From contig CAMGYI010000002.1 of NCBI GenBank assembly GCA_946127115.1, positions 124,001 through 188,000 of the forward strand: DNA of 64,000 nt. Direction: 5' to 3'. Below are positions 28,840 to 37,018 of this stretch, piece after piece (position 1 is the stretch's first letter; every line of letters starts with the position of its first letter). The stretch comes from an uncultured Chlamydia sp. (GTDB taxonomy: Bacteria > Chlamydiota > Chlamydiia > Chlamydiales > Simkaniaceae). The position numbers and the translations under genes are program-made. The notes beneath the pieces are model-generated. The model saw nothing but the letters and a program-made list of their open reading frames with translations. It did no database searches and was not told the DNA's origin.

Positions 28840-29283
28840 TTCTCCTCCAAACAAGCTTTGGTTTTTTATAGAAGAATCCCAACCTAGTGCAGAAGCAATA
28901 TCACCGCAGATTCTAAATAAACAATATCAAATTGTTGTCCTAATGTGTTCCACAGTCTTTTTCTCCCTAGAAGGAATGTTCTCTTTATACATACGCCTTT
29001 GAGATTATCGAATTGCTTTTGTTTGAGTCCAGATAATCTTTCAGAATAGCAAAGGGTCAAAAACGTCTGTATACCTTTTATAATCTTTTTTGGTGGTATC
29101 TTCATCCGGCAAGAGGGTTTCCGCTATCTCTTTATAGCCCCACTTATTATCCAGAAAAAGAACGGTTTTTATTCCATCACAGGCTCTTCTTATCCCTTTT
29201 GCGTCAATGCAATGCCTTTGATGAATTTCTTTCACTTTCAGAAGTATCGAGAAAAGCTTTTCCAGGATGTTCCATGTTGACAT
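28840..29283 (-). pseudogene. IS630-family transposase relic, N-terminal helix-turn-helix half
   Basis: The reverse strand reads RRACDGIKTVLFLDNKWGYK then EIAETLLPDEDTT (29200-29090), the first HTH of IS630-type transposases, then DYKRYTD, then in other frames SERLSGLKQKQFDNL, then QQFDIVYLESAVILLLH and FFYKKPKLVWRR, the second HTH and linker. At least two shifts and several stops. The catalytic half is absent here; a catalytic-half relic of the same family lies at 14647-14974. Confidence 0.6.
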
Positions 29284-29449
29284 TCGTAGAATGATTCTGA
29301 ATAAAATTCAACCACTTATTATATTGACAAGAAATAATTAAAAACCAGCATTGAGGGATGGCTCTTGGATGTATCGGTATAGAAAGACGAGCTCGATGAA
29401 TAGCGAGCTCGACCATGAGCATGAGTTACAATCAAGTTTGCAACTATGT

Positions 29450-29662
29450 TTACCTCTTTGTTCTTTTCTTTTTGCAATTTGCGCGCCAAGAGATCGTGTG
29501 GTAGATAAAGGCAAATCCGAATAATACATAAATGATGCGGACTAGCCATTCGCGATCAAAAACATACTCAACTAGATTGAGTCTGTAAAGACCTACGAAT
29601 CCCCAAACGATTCCACTCAGAACGAGAAAAAGAATGGCTAGGCCATCAAGTTTTTTCATCAT
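29450..29662 (-). CDS. DUF378-family small membrane protein (copy 2)
   Basis: 70 residues. KKLDGLAILFLVLSGIVWGF then GLYRLNLVEYVFD and IIYVLFGFAFIYH give two membrane helices in the DUF378 pattern (x-L-x-x-I-G-x-x-N-W-G-L-x-G-x-F). A basic C-terminal tail KKKRTKR. It is preceded by GGAGG. Function unknown. It follows its paralogue at 29688-29888 by 25 bp. Confidence 0.85.
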   Translation of the reverse strand: MMKKLDGLAILFLVLSGIVWGFVGLYRLNLVEYVFDREWLVRIIYVLFGFAFIYHTISWRANCKKKRTKR

Positions 29663-29687
29663 TACGGAAATCCTCCAGCTAAAATGC

Positions 29688-29888
29688 TTACTTCCAGCGT
29701 TTTCTAATTTGTTTCCAGCCTACTGCTTGGTAAACCGCAGACGCACCGATTAATACATAAATCAGTCTGTCTAACCAGCTTCTGCCAACAAAGTATTCAA
29801 CAAGATTGAATTCAAACAATCCGATCAAACCCCAGTTTAACCCACCAATGCAGAGAAGGATACAAACAAGTGTATCTAACTTTTTCAT
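29688..29888 (-). CDS. DUF378-family small membrane protein (copy 1)
   Basis: 66 residues, MKKLDTLVCILLCIGGLNWG then LIGLFEFNLVEYF and LIYVLIGASAVYQAVGW, the canonical DUF378 sequence. AGGAG precedes the ATG. It and copy 2 share the KKLD start, NLVEY and RLIYVL/RIIYVL, so they arose by tandem duplication. Copy 1 keeps the LNWG motif, which is IVWG in copy 2. Confidence 0.88.
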   Translation of the reverse strand: MKKLDTLVCILLCIGGLNWGLIGLFEFNLVEYFVGRSWLDRLIYVLIGASAVYQAVGWKQIRKRWK

Positions 29889-30069
29889 GTGTTTACTCCT
29901 AACAAGGTCTATTGAGTCCTATCGAGGCTCGAATCGTAACCCATCATTGAATTTTCTAATAAAAGCAATAATAGACACAAATTAAGCCTATAACTATTAA
30001 TTATAGTAAGCAAATTAATTAGTAAAGAGTTGAAATTATATTTTTATGTTAATTATATATTATATCAAG

Positions 30070-30351
30070 ATGATGGAAAATCGAAACACCCTTAGCACTA
30101 TTAAGTTACTTCAATTATTTAGCAGAAAAATTGCCGAACCCTACGGATTTGGAATTTCTAAAAAAACTTCGGAAGTGCTTCTTCGACGAGAGATCCTTTC
30201 TCCATATAGCCAAGGAGAGTATCAACTCACACCCCTTTCCTTGTTCCTTCGCCCTTCTCCTTATCACCTTGTCAAAGAACTGCTTCCTTTTGAAGGAAGC
30301 CCCCTCTTGTTTGAAAATCAAGGAGCGTTTTGGAGAGTGGTTAAAACTTAA
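30070..30351 (+). CDS. Possible small protein, unknown
   Basis: An ATG (30070) opens 93 codons: MENRNTLSTIKLLQLFSRKI then YGFGISKKTSEVLLRREILS. It is leucine-rich with no recognisable motif, lacks a clear ribosome-binding site, and its last 11 bp overlap the convergent SET gene. It follows an AT-rich stretch without other features (29889-30045). Could be spurious. Confidence 0.35.
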   Translation: MMENRNTLSTIKLLQLFSRKIAEPYGFGISKKTSEVLLRREILSPYSQGEYQLTPLSLFLRPSPYHLVKELLPFEGSPLLFENQGAFWRVVKT

Positions 30352-30931
30352 TGCACCTTTTGTCAGCCCAGTAATCATCTCCGTAAGAGTAGAGAATCTG
30401 CGCCCCTTTTTTAACCCCATGTTGACCAGAAGTAAACACAATCCGAGGACCTTCTTCTAAATAATGCTCCCAAGGAATCACATTATTCTTTGCTTCCCCC
30501 TCAGCACAATGATTCATGAACCGTGCCCAGTTTCCATATTTGGCAGCATCAATAGAAAATGTCTTGTAATCAGTAAAAGAAAAAGTGCTGTCATGATCGG
30601 GATCAATCTCATCGTCGAGCATTAACAAACCTGTATACTGACAAAGTGTAGAATAAGGAGGAATATCTTCCTTTGCAAAAACACCATATCCAACTACAGG
30701 ATTGACAAATCGGATACTGACACGACGGTTATACCTTTCATCACATCCATCTTTTTTAAGCTGTCGAAAAAAAGAATCAAAACGTTCTCCTCGAAACTCA
30801 GAAACCATCGGTTCAGATTTTTTGAAGAACCGTTTCCAAGAGCGCTTAAAACGATCTTCAATTTTCTTTTGAACTTTGATGTCTTCTAAATAGACAATGG
30901 GCGTCTCAATCCCGAAATATTTTTTGTACAT
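30341..30931 (-). CDS. SET-domain lysine methyltransferase
   Basis: 196 residues from the ATG at 30931, which has AGGAAAG eight bases upstream; an ATG at 30958 is possible. SET motifs: GYGVFAKEDIPPYSTLCQYT (cofactor-binding G-x-G), ARFMNHC (R/N-H-S/C) and ILYSYGDDYW (the catalytic tyrosine region). A short post-SET-like end ADKRCIKF follows. Chlamydiae encode a SET protein, NUE (CT737 in C. trachomatis, about 219 residues), reported to reach the host nucleus and methylate histones. Orthology is inference. Confidence 0.8.
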   Translation of the reverse strand: MYKKYFGIETPIVYLEDIKVQKKIEDRFKRSWKRFFKKSEPMVSEFRGERFDSFFRQLKKDGCDERYNRRVSIRFVNPVVGYGVFAKEDIPPYSTLCQYTGLLMLDDEIDPDHDSTFSFTDYKTFSIDAAKYGNWARFMNHCAEGEAKNNVIPWEHYLEEGPRIVFTSGQHGVKKGAQILYSYGDDYWADKRCIKF

Positions 30932-31076
30932 AGGATCCACTTTCCTTTTTAGTTGCATAATCCAATGACTAAATTAAAAAATCTATTATTGCAACAAATT
31001 ACAAAAAGCTTTTAAGGCTATTAATTGATGAAACAAAAAGATACTTTTTGTGAACAGAAAGTTCATCGCCTAAGAT

Positions 31077-31355
31077 TTAAAGATGGTTTGTAATAATTTT
31101 CACCTCAAAACAGCTCAGCCCTGCAGAAGAATCCTTTGAAAAGGGAACTAGATGATCGATAATAAATGTATTGATTCCTTCCTGATAGGTGAGCAGATTT
31201 TGATAAATCTGGTGCGTTGTGACTCCTTTAAACATAAACTGTTTAATAACAGTGAATTCGATTTTGAAACCACAAACGATCAATTTATTAAAGTGGAAAA
31301 CCTTGGATAAAAACACCCCCTTTTTGTAATTTTTTTTCTGAAGAAAACTTACCAA
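31077..31355 (-). CDS. Doubtful small protein, unknown
   Basis: 92 codons, MVSFLQKKNYKKGVFLSKVF and GVTTHQIYQNLLTYQEGINT. No membrane segment, motif or clear family, and the base composition is AT-rich. A GGAGG-like element sits upstream (31366-31371). Kept as a low-confidence candidate; positions 30960-31076 and 31356-31521 contain no other gene but hold two hairpins. Confidence 0.3.
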   Translation of the reverse strand: MVSFLQKKNYKKGVFLSKVFHFNKLIVCGFKIEFTVIKQFMFKGVTTHQIYQNLLTYQEGINTFIIDHLVPFSKDSSAGLSCFEVKIITNHL

Positions 31356-31427
31356 TTTAGAAGGAGGCTAATCATGACTGACCTGATCAAATTACTCTGC
31401 AATATACATGACTTTCGGGTAAAATTT

Positions 31428-31455
31428 GAACCTAAATAGACGCCTATTTAGGTTC
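31428..31455. repeat. Perfect 12-bp inverted repeat (hairpin)
   Basis: GAACCTAAATAG-ACGC-CTATTTAGGTTC: a perfect 12-bp stem with a 4-base loop. It is followed by CCAAATAA, not by a T run, so it is not a classical terminator. It sits 70 bp downstream of the exported methyltransferase gene's stop (on the other strand) and could end that transcript or be a mobile-element end. Confidence 0.6.
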
Positions 31456-31488
31456 CCAAATAAACTGGCACAGCCTAAAATTCCCTAT

Positions 31489-31508
31489 CCCCGCAGCAAG
31501 CCACGGGG
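31489..31508. repeat. GC-rich imperfect palindrome, REP-like
   Basis: CCCCG at 31489 pairs with CGGGG at 31504 around an inner GC-AA-GC hairpin. Such GC-rich palindromes in an AT-rich intergenic region resemble REP elements or IS200-type ends. It ends 13 bp before the stop of the gene at 31522-32337. Confidence 0.35.
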
Positions 31509-31521
31509 GAAAGTGCAAGTT

Positions 31522-32337
31522 CTAGTCATCGAAATCTGAAACCTCGGAGATAGACGTTATTTTGAATAAAGCCCCAACACCTGCCGCAGCTCTAACATAA
31601 TTAACTTTCATATTTCGATTCTCCTTTAAGTATCTAACAAAATCTTCAAATAAATGAGGAACTTCTCCATTGAGAAAATATTCATCCATATAAATAAAGG
31701 ACGCTGGACCCATTAAATCTTTTATAAAAGCAAAACATGTTTTGTAAGAGCTACTTATATTACAATCCAAAAAAGCAAAACCAATTTTCCGTCCCTCGAT
31801 TTTAAGCGAACTCACAAAAGTCTCTGTAAGGATATTATTAAATAGACCAGGCACAATTATACATCTATCTGTAAATAGATTATGGCTTTTTACATAATTT
31901 TCAGCTTGTTCTAGCTTATCAGATTCATTGTTTTCCCAGCCTGAGAAATATGTTGTTTCAACATCTGAAAGGAAATTATCCGATGGAATGGAACCAAAAA
32001 TATCAAAGGCATAAAATCGCGTATCTGGAAATTTTTTATCTAGATCGTTAATATCAAAAGCTGTTAAAAAATTTCTAAATGTTCCCATACCATCGCTACC
32101 GAACTCAAAATAATCTCCACCAGGATATGCAAAAGCTACTGCCATAGCAATCTCAGCACGGTCACGATAGGAATAATATAGTGCTATATCCCTTTTAGTA
32201 TGGCTTGAAAGGGGATCCGAACTATGCAATACTCCATGAGTATTGTATAGAGAATCATAAACTTCCTGAGTATCAGCATGCAATATGTTAAGCGATAAGA
32301 TAACTATCAAAAATGAAAGCAAAGTGTTCATTATCAT
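31522..32337 (-). CDS. Exported TylF-like (class I SAM) methyltransferase-type protein
   Basis: 271 residues. The N-terminus MIMNTLLSFLIVILSLNILH then ADTQ is a signal peptide. The body resembles the TylF/macrocin O-methyltransferase fold: YFEFGSDGMGTFRNF (SAM-binding motif I region), FYAFDIFGSIP, IGFAFLDCNIS (post-III acidic loop) and SFIYMDEYF. The metal-binding D-x-D-x-Y-E signature is changed to LDCNISSSY. A methyltransferase exported from the cytoplasm would lack SAM unless it reaches the host, so it may be an effector or have another role. Confidence 0.6.
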   Translation of the reverse strand: MIMNTLLSFLIVILSLNILHADTQEVYDSLYNTHGVLHSSDPLSSHTKRDIALYYSYRDRAEIAMAVAFAYPGGDYFEFGSDGMGTFRNFLTAFDINDLDKKFPDTRFYAFDIFGSIPSDNFLSDVETTYFSGWENNESDKLEQAENYVKSHNLFTDRCIIVPGLFNNILTETFVSSLKIEGRKIGFAFLDCNISSSYKTCFAFIKDLMGPASFIYMDEYFLNGEVPHLFEDFVRYLKENRNMKVNYVRAAAGVGALFKITSISEVSDFDD

Positions 32338-32651
32338 GTTTCTCCCGTTAAATAAAATTTAATCTTTTACTAGAGAATATATTTTTATCAACCATTTTAT
32401 AAAAAAAATCGGTGGAATTCAGGAAAAAAGAAATTCGAATTACCCTACAAAATCACCTATTAGTGTGCCGTGGATGTAGCTGTAACAGTCACGGATTGAC
32501 GAGGGCGTGTAAAAAGAACTGTAATGCGATATTTGAAGTTTCGAGCTTCCAAAAATGAAGAATTATCAATATTAATCATCTGCGAATGTTCCGTGAGTGC
32601 GCCACTATTGTTTTTGTCGATAGAGTTTTGGCACATTTTATGGCGGGTTTC

Positions 32652-32716
32652 CCATAGAGGAAATGGGGGTGGACAGACTCGAACTGGCGGAGACCGAAAT
32701 CAATGGATTTACAGTC
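32652..32716. repeat. Partial tRNA-Tyr copy (candidate attachment site)
   Basis: 65 bp matching 34292-34356 with three mismatches, same orientation, exactly 1640 bp apart. It covers 12 bp of 3' flank plus the last 53 nt of tRNA-Tyr, including the anticodon arm. The sequence beyond 32716 diverges, so it is not a gene. This is the geometry of an integrated element's far attachment site. Confidence 0.7.
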
Positions 32717-32933
32717 ACTCAGAGTCCCACCTTCCTCAACCACATACAATATCTATCAATTTAATAATTAGCCTACTAAGACTTAACTTGTGTTGTGAAT
32801 AATTGGTTTGAATTGAGATCTTTTGTTTCTTGCTGTCCCATCAGTGTCCCAAAATATAGGTATCATTCACCCCAGGCCAACCTAAGTCGTATAATAAAAA
32901 TGAGTCAATTTATTGTCATGAGCGATACATAAC

Positions 32934-33102
32934 AAGACTCAGAAAATATTAGCTCTTTTTGAGGTTTCCCGATGAGATCGCTATTTCTGATGTGATGAAA
33001 GCCCTAAATCTTTCTTGCCTAACAGCTGAAAAATGCCTAGAAAAGCTTACAGAACAATTGGGGAAAAGTAAAGCCACGCGATACCGCAGGTCCAAAAAAT
33101 AA
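32934..33102 (+). pseudogene. Winged-helix domain relic
   Basis: The strand reads KTQKILALFEVS, then after a frameshift EIAISDVMKALNLSCLTAEK and CLEKLTEQLGKSKATRYRRS. This is the C-terminal winged-helix domain found at the end of Fic or ATPase-type regulators (E-I-x-x-x-D-V-x-x-x-L-x-x-S-x-x-T-x-x-K-x-L, G-x-x-x-A-T-R-Y). No upstream catalytic domain remains. It lies inside the att-bounded segment. Positions 32338-32651 and 32717-32933 hold nothing else I recognise. Confidence 0.45.
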
Positions 33103-33139
33103 CCGAACTAACTACTCAGAATCCAAGCTCAATATCATA

Positions 33140-33766
33140 TTAGTTTTGCGCAGACAGTTTAATATAATCTGGACAAACCATCTTCCCTTGACCATCTGTA
33201 AAACCACAGGTCGCAAGCTGATATATATTTATTGCATTCCAAATTCCTAGTCCTCCCAAAGAGCATAACATCATTATCCCCTTAAGAGGTTTTCCTGCAT
33301 AAAATTGGTGACCCCCTACGAAACCTAAAACCAGAGAAAGAATCATCGCTATTTTTTGATCGCAAGAACTCATTTCTTCTTTTTTTAACTGAACCACTTG
33401 GCGAATGACCTTTCCATCAACATCTGTATATTGGCCACTAGAAAGCTGAATTAAAGATACTAGTACAATTATAGGCATTATACCCCCTTTCACAAAGGGA
33501 CTTATAAAGAAGGAACTTATAAAGGGACTTATAAATACAGTGGCAGCCAATTTGGCTAATCCCTGCAAATGGTTTCCAGCATAAAAATCACTTACACCTA
33601 GACTACTAAAAAATAGCGTGAGAAGAGTCTGTGTCTTATAATCGATAGGGCTTAGTTCTTCTTGTTGGAGTTGGGTAATCTTTCCCTTATCCCTTTCACC
33701 TCCTATGACTTGCGTACTGTTATCATAATAACTATTTGATTCACTACTTGAAATAACTTCTGACAT
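33140..33766 (-). CDS. Double TM2-domain membrane protein
   Basis: 208 residues from the ATG at 33766, with AGGAAAGATAAA before it. Two TM2 units: TLLTLFFSSLGVSDFYAGNH (about residue 50) and AMILSLVLGFVGGHQFYAGK (about 140), each a G-x-x-x-F-Y-x-G hairpin with paired helices, and a trailing ATCGFTDGQGKM. A charged, serine-rich N-terminus precedes them. TM2 proteins have no settled function. It is the only intact gene in the segment bounded by the tRNA-Tyr repeat. Positions 33767-34291 contain no clear gene; a short minus frame ending WIPNVT near 33975 could be a relic. Confidence 0.75.
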   Translation of the reverse strand: MSEVISSSESNSYYDNSTQVIGGERDKGKITQLQQEELSPIDYKTQTLLTLFFSSLGVSDFYAGNHLQGLAKLAATVFISPFISSFFISPFVKGGIMPIIVLVSLIQLSSGQYTDVDGKVIRQVVQLKKEEMSSCDQKIAMILSLVLGFVGGHQFYAGKPLKGIMMLCSLGGLGIWNAINIYQLATCGFTDGQGKMVCPDYIKLSAQN

Positions 33767-34303
33767 TTTATCTTTCCTATTGCTTAGTTTCCGCAAAATT
33801 ATATACGGAAGTAGATTTTTTTTGCAGCATTTTTTATTATAATTCTTGGAAAATCATGGTTATTTCTGGCCTCTGATTAAAATATTTTTTATAATCTATT
33901 CCTAAGGGCGCCTACAAGAAATTTTTGAAAATTTTAGGAGTTGCCCATAGGGATTCCTGACACTCTACTTTATTAGGTAACATTAGGAATCCAATGGGCT
34001 CCAACAAATGTGCGGTAGAGCTGGAAAACTCCTAGCATGGCCTGTATCCATTGATTACCATTCTTTCGTCTTACATGACTTATCATATGTATTTACAACT
34101 ATTTAAATATGATAAACCACATAGAAGGGACACTCGTGGGGCACTGAGACTGCAAAATCTCTCGTAAACGGTCGAAAAATAGGCTTTTAAGAATGAACTA
34201 AATGTTGAGAAAGACTGCAAATTGCTGCCCCACTAGTATCCCAAAGGGCTTTTTAAGAACGGTTTTTGGAAACAAATTTTATAGGCAGTTTCCATAGAGG
34301 AAA

Positions 34304-34385
34304 TGGGGGTGGCCAGACTCGAACTGGCGGAGACCGAAGTCGATGGATTTACAGTCCATTGCAATTGCCGCTATGCGACACCCCC
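34304..34385 (-). tRNA. tRNA-Tyr (GTA)
   Basis: Reverse strand GGGGGTG...CACCCCC closes the acceptor stem, discriminator A, no encoded CCA. The anticodon arm ATGGA-CTGTAAA-TCCAT gives GTA. A variable arm (CGACTTCGGTC) gives the class II length of 82 nt. Its 3' half is duplicated at 32652-32716. Confidence 0.95.
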
Positions 34386-34401
34386 CTTTGGGGCAAAAGA
34401 T

Positions 34402-34474
34402 TGCTGGAGAAAGGAATTGAACCCTCAACCGTCCGATTACAAGTCGGGCGCTCTACCAATTGAGCTACTCCAGC
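34402..34474 (-). tRNA. tRNA-Thr (TGT)
   Basis: Reverse strand GCTGGAG...CTCCAGC acceptor, discriminator A, anticodon arm CCCGA-CTTGTAA-TCGG with TGT, and T-arm GGTTCAATTC. 73 nt, 16 bp upstream of tRNA-Tyr on the same strand, so the two are probably co-transcribed. Confidence 0.95.
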
Positions 34475-34501
34475 AAATAGGAGAGACCTTTATATCAAAT
34501 G

Positions 34502-34807
34502 TTAGTTTTTTGGATCAACATCTTCCTTTTCAGCGTCAATATCTTCATTTTTTGGAGATGGAGGACCACTAACCCTTTTACCGAGATTTTTTTTTACAAC
34601 ATCGTCTAGTTTGTCAGCTTCCTGGGGTGCGGCGTTTCGAAACGCCTTGGACAGTACACCTGTCACCCGTTGGATACTCGATTCTACCTGAGAGGACTCT
34701 ATTTGCCGAAAAGTCCGCCTCTGGATCGGAGGCTTCTGAGCACAACATTTTTTATACTTTTTTCCTGAGCCACATGGACAGGGATCGTTTCGACCGACTT
34801 CTTTCAT
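34502..34807 (-). CDS. SEC-C motif protein
   Basis: 101 residues. The N-terminal [20 protein letters not shown] is a complete SEC-C zinc motif (C-x-C-x8-C-C) of the kind ending SecA, here at the start. The remainder is charged and rich in Q, E, K and D with no fold that I recognise. The ATG at 34807 is chosen because it precedes the zinc motif directly. A stand-alone SEC-C protein may bind SecB, SecA or RNA. Confidence 0.8.
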   Translation of the reverse strand: MKEVGRNDPCPCGSGKKYKKCCAQKPPIQRRTFRQIESSQVESSIQRVTGVLSKAFRNAAPQEADKLDDVVKKNLGKRVSGPPSPKNEDIDAEKEDVDPKN

Positions 34808-34850
34808 ATTACTTATTGTTTTATCACCTATTATTGAATATAATGGTCTC

Positions 34851-35582
34851 ATGAATTTATCTCCACCTTGGACTCAGATTGGGAAAAGAATTGAAAGTAT
34901 AACACGGAAGGCTCTCTTTGACTTTCAATTGCTGGAGGGAGTCACGAGGTTGTCTATCGCCCTTAGCGGCGGAAAAGATAGTATCACCCTCTTGGTGATG
35001 CTGAAGGCAATTTTAGGACGGGGATTCCCCGACTTTTCTCTCCATGCTATTCATGTAACGGGAGAATTTTCTTGTGGAGCTTCTGTTCAGGAAAGTTTTC
35101 TAAAAAGCATTTGCAATACGCTCGAGGTCCCCTTGACCGTTAGAAAATCGAAGCAGAAACTGGAGACTCTTGCTTGTTATCGTTGCTCAAGAGAGCGGCG
35201 AAAGTTGATTTTTAAAGCAGCAAAAGAGGTAGGGGCTCCTTTTGTTGCTTTCGGTCACCATGAAGATGACAGTATCCAAACTCTTCTTATGAATCTTCTC
35301 CATAAGGGTGAGTTTTCAGCAAACCTTCCGAAAGTACCGATGCATGATTATGGGGTGACGATTATTCGCCCTTTGCTTTATGTTCCAGAAAAGGCGATCT
35401 ATGAATTTGCAAAGCTCCACGGCTATGCACGCATTACATGTCAATGTCCTGTTGGACAAGGTTCGAAAAGGATGGAGGTAAAGAGCCTCCTAAAAGATTT
35501 GGAAACAATTTTTCCTAATGCCCAGAAGAATTTGGCGCGGGCCGCCCTAAAATATGGATCAACCAAAGCTTTAGAAAAGTGA
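34851..35582 (+). CDS. TtcA-like tRNA 2-thiolation PP-loop ATPase
   Basis: 243 residues. PP-loop [16 protein letters not shown] (about residue 37), CYRCSRERR (Cx2C, about 122) and [20 protein letters not shown] (about 155), with a further cysteine in CQCPVGQG. This is the TtcA pattern: ATP-dependent sulphur insertion at C32 of tRNA using an iron-sulphur cluster held by the cysteines. Its TGA overlaps the GTG of the symporter gene. Confidence 0.88.
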   Translation: MNLSPPWTQIGKRIESITRKALFDFQLLEGVTRLSIALSGGKDSITLLVMLKAILGRGFPDFSLHAIHVTGEFSCGASVQESFLKSICNTLEVPLTVRKSKQKLETLACYRCSRERRKLIFKAAKEVGAPFVAFGHHEDDSIQTLLMNLLHKGEFSANLPKVPMHDYGVTIIRPLLYVPEKAIYEFAKLHGYARITCQCPVGQGSKRMEVKSLLKDLETIFPNAQKNLARAALKYGSTKALEK

Positions 35583-37018
35583 CTAGTGAACTCTTAGCAA
35601 TTATCCTCTATATTGCAATCCTCTTCTTGATTGGATTTTTATCCTATCGAAAGCAACAAACGGCTAGTGACTTCCTCATTGGTGGACGGTCTCTCAACTA
35701 CTGGCTGACAGCAATGGCAGCTCACGCCAGCGACATGAGTAGCTGGCTTTTCATGGGGTTTCCAGCTGTCATTTTTATTGGAGGACTTTTTAATGCATGG
35801 TTTGCCGTCGGACTGTGCTTGTTTATGTTTTTGAACTGGCTCGTTGTTGCCCCCAGGGTTCGGATACAAACGGAAGAGTACAACAGCCTCACCTTTTCAT
35901 CGTTTTTCGAGAGTCATTTTCATGACACTTCAGGATTAATCCGCATTTTTACAGCAGTGATTTCCTTTATTTTCTATTCAATCTATATCTCCGCAGGAGT
36001 CGTTGGGCTGGGTCTACTGGTTCACTCACTTTTTGGAATTAACTACACTATCGCAATTTCTGTCGGCACCTTAGTGATAATCCCCTATCTATTCATTGGA
36101 GGATATACAACGCTTGCGTGGATAGATCTCTTTCAAGGAATATTCTTAATCCTTGTAATTGTTGCAGTGCCTGTGTTTGTCCTTCCGAAAGTTGGGGGAT
36201 GGGCAGGAATTGCTACAGCAGCAAACACCCATAACGTTTCTTTATCGATGCTTCCTAATACCCATCCAAAAACTCTTTGGAAAATCTTTTTCTCGATTTG
36301 TGGTTGGGGGATTGGGTATCTTGGGCAACCCCACATCATTACCAAGTTTATGGGGATTCGAAAAGTCTCTCATATTAAAAAATCAATGGCTGTCGGAATG
36401 ACTTGGCAAGTGATCGCACTTGGAAGCTCAACAATTATTGGACTGATTGGTATTGCCTATTTTTCTCAAGGTCTTATTGACTCAGAGCTAGTCTTTGTCA
36501 CAATGGTCAAAGATATATTTCCTACTTTCATCATGGGATTTATTTTGTGCGCAGTATTGGGTGCCACAATTTCCACTATGGATTCCCAAATCCTTGTTCT
36601 AGCATCGAGTTTGACAGAGGATTTCTATAAACGCATTTTCCATAAAAATGCCACATCAGAACAACTCCTATGGGTTTCACGCCTTTTTATCCTCCTTGTC
36701 ACAGCGTTTGCTTACCTCATTGCTTTTTTCAAGATAAGCACAATCTACTCCCTCGTGTTTTTTGCCTGGTCGGGACTAGGATCAGCGTTTGGCCCGCTAC
36801 TCATTTTTTGTCTCTATTCGAAAAAGGCCAATAAATATGGCGCCTGGGGAGGGGTTACTGTTGGGGCTATTGTTGCCCTCACCTGGCCTTTGATTAACAA
36901 ACACCTTTCGATCAATATCCCTACTCTTATTCCTGGATTTTTATTAAGCAGCTTGGCTATTATCACCCTATCATATTTTACAAGGCATAAACATCATCAT
37001 GCACATACTACTCACTAA
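35579..37018 (+). CDS. Sodium:solute symporter, PutP-like (SSS family)
   Basis: 479 residues with about 13 helices. FLIGGRSLNYWLTAMAAHAS then DMSSWLFMGFPA is the SSS signature near residue 30-55; IFYSIYISAGVVGLGLLVHS and GFILCAVLGATISTMDSQIL (about 320) are the sodium-site regions of PutP-like transporters. Likely Na+/proline uptake from the host. A GTG start overlaps the TtcA-like stop; the end overlaps surE by 20 bp, so the three genes form an operon. Confidence 0.9.
   Translation: MTSELLAIILYIAILFLIGFLSYRKQQTASDFLIGGRSLNYWLTAMAAHASDMSSWLFMGFPAVIFIGGLFNAWFAVGLCLFMFLNWLVVAPRVRIQTEEYNSLTFSSFFESHFHDTSGLIRIFTAVISFIFYSIYISAGVVGLGLLVHSLFGINYTIAISVGTLVIIPYLFIGGYTTLAWIDLFQGIFLILVIVAVPVFVLPKVGGWAGIATAANTHNVSLSMLPNTHPKTLWKIFFSICGWGIGYLGQPHIITKFMGIRKVSHIKKSMAVGMTWQVIALGSSTIIGLIGIAYFSQGLIDSELVFVTMVKDIFPTFIMGFILCAVLGATISTMDSQILVLASSLTEDFYKRIFHKNATSEQLLWVSRLFILLVTAFAYLIAFFKISTIYSLVFFAWSGLGSAFGPLLIFCLYSKKANKYGAWGGVTVGAIVALTWPLINKHLSINIPTLIPGFLLSSLAIITLSYFTRHKHHHAHTTH

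Noticed and set aside
32652-32716. Second tRNA-Tyr gene
   Set aside because: Homology stops at the anticodon arm; the 5' acceptor and D arm are missing, so it is a partial copy.
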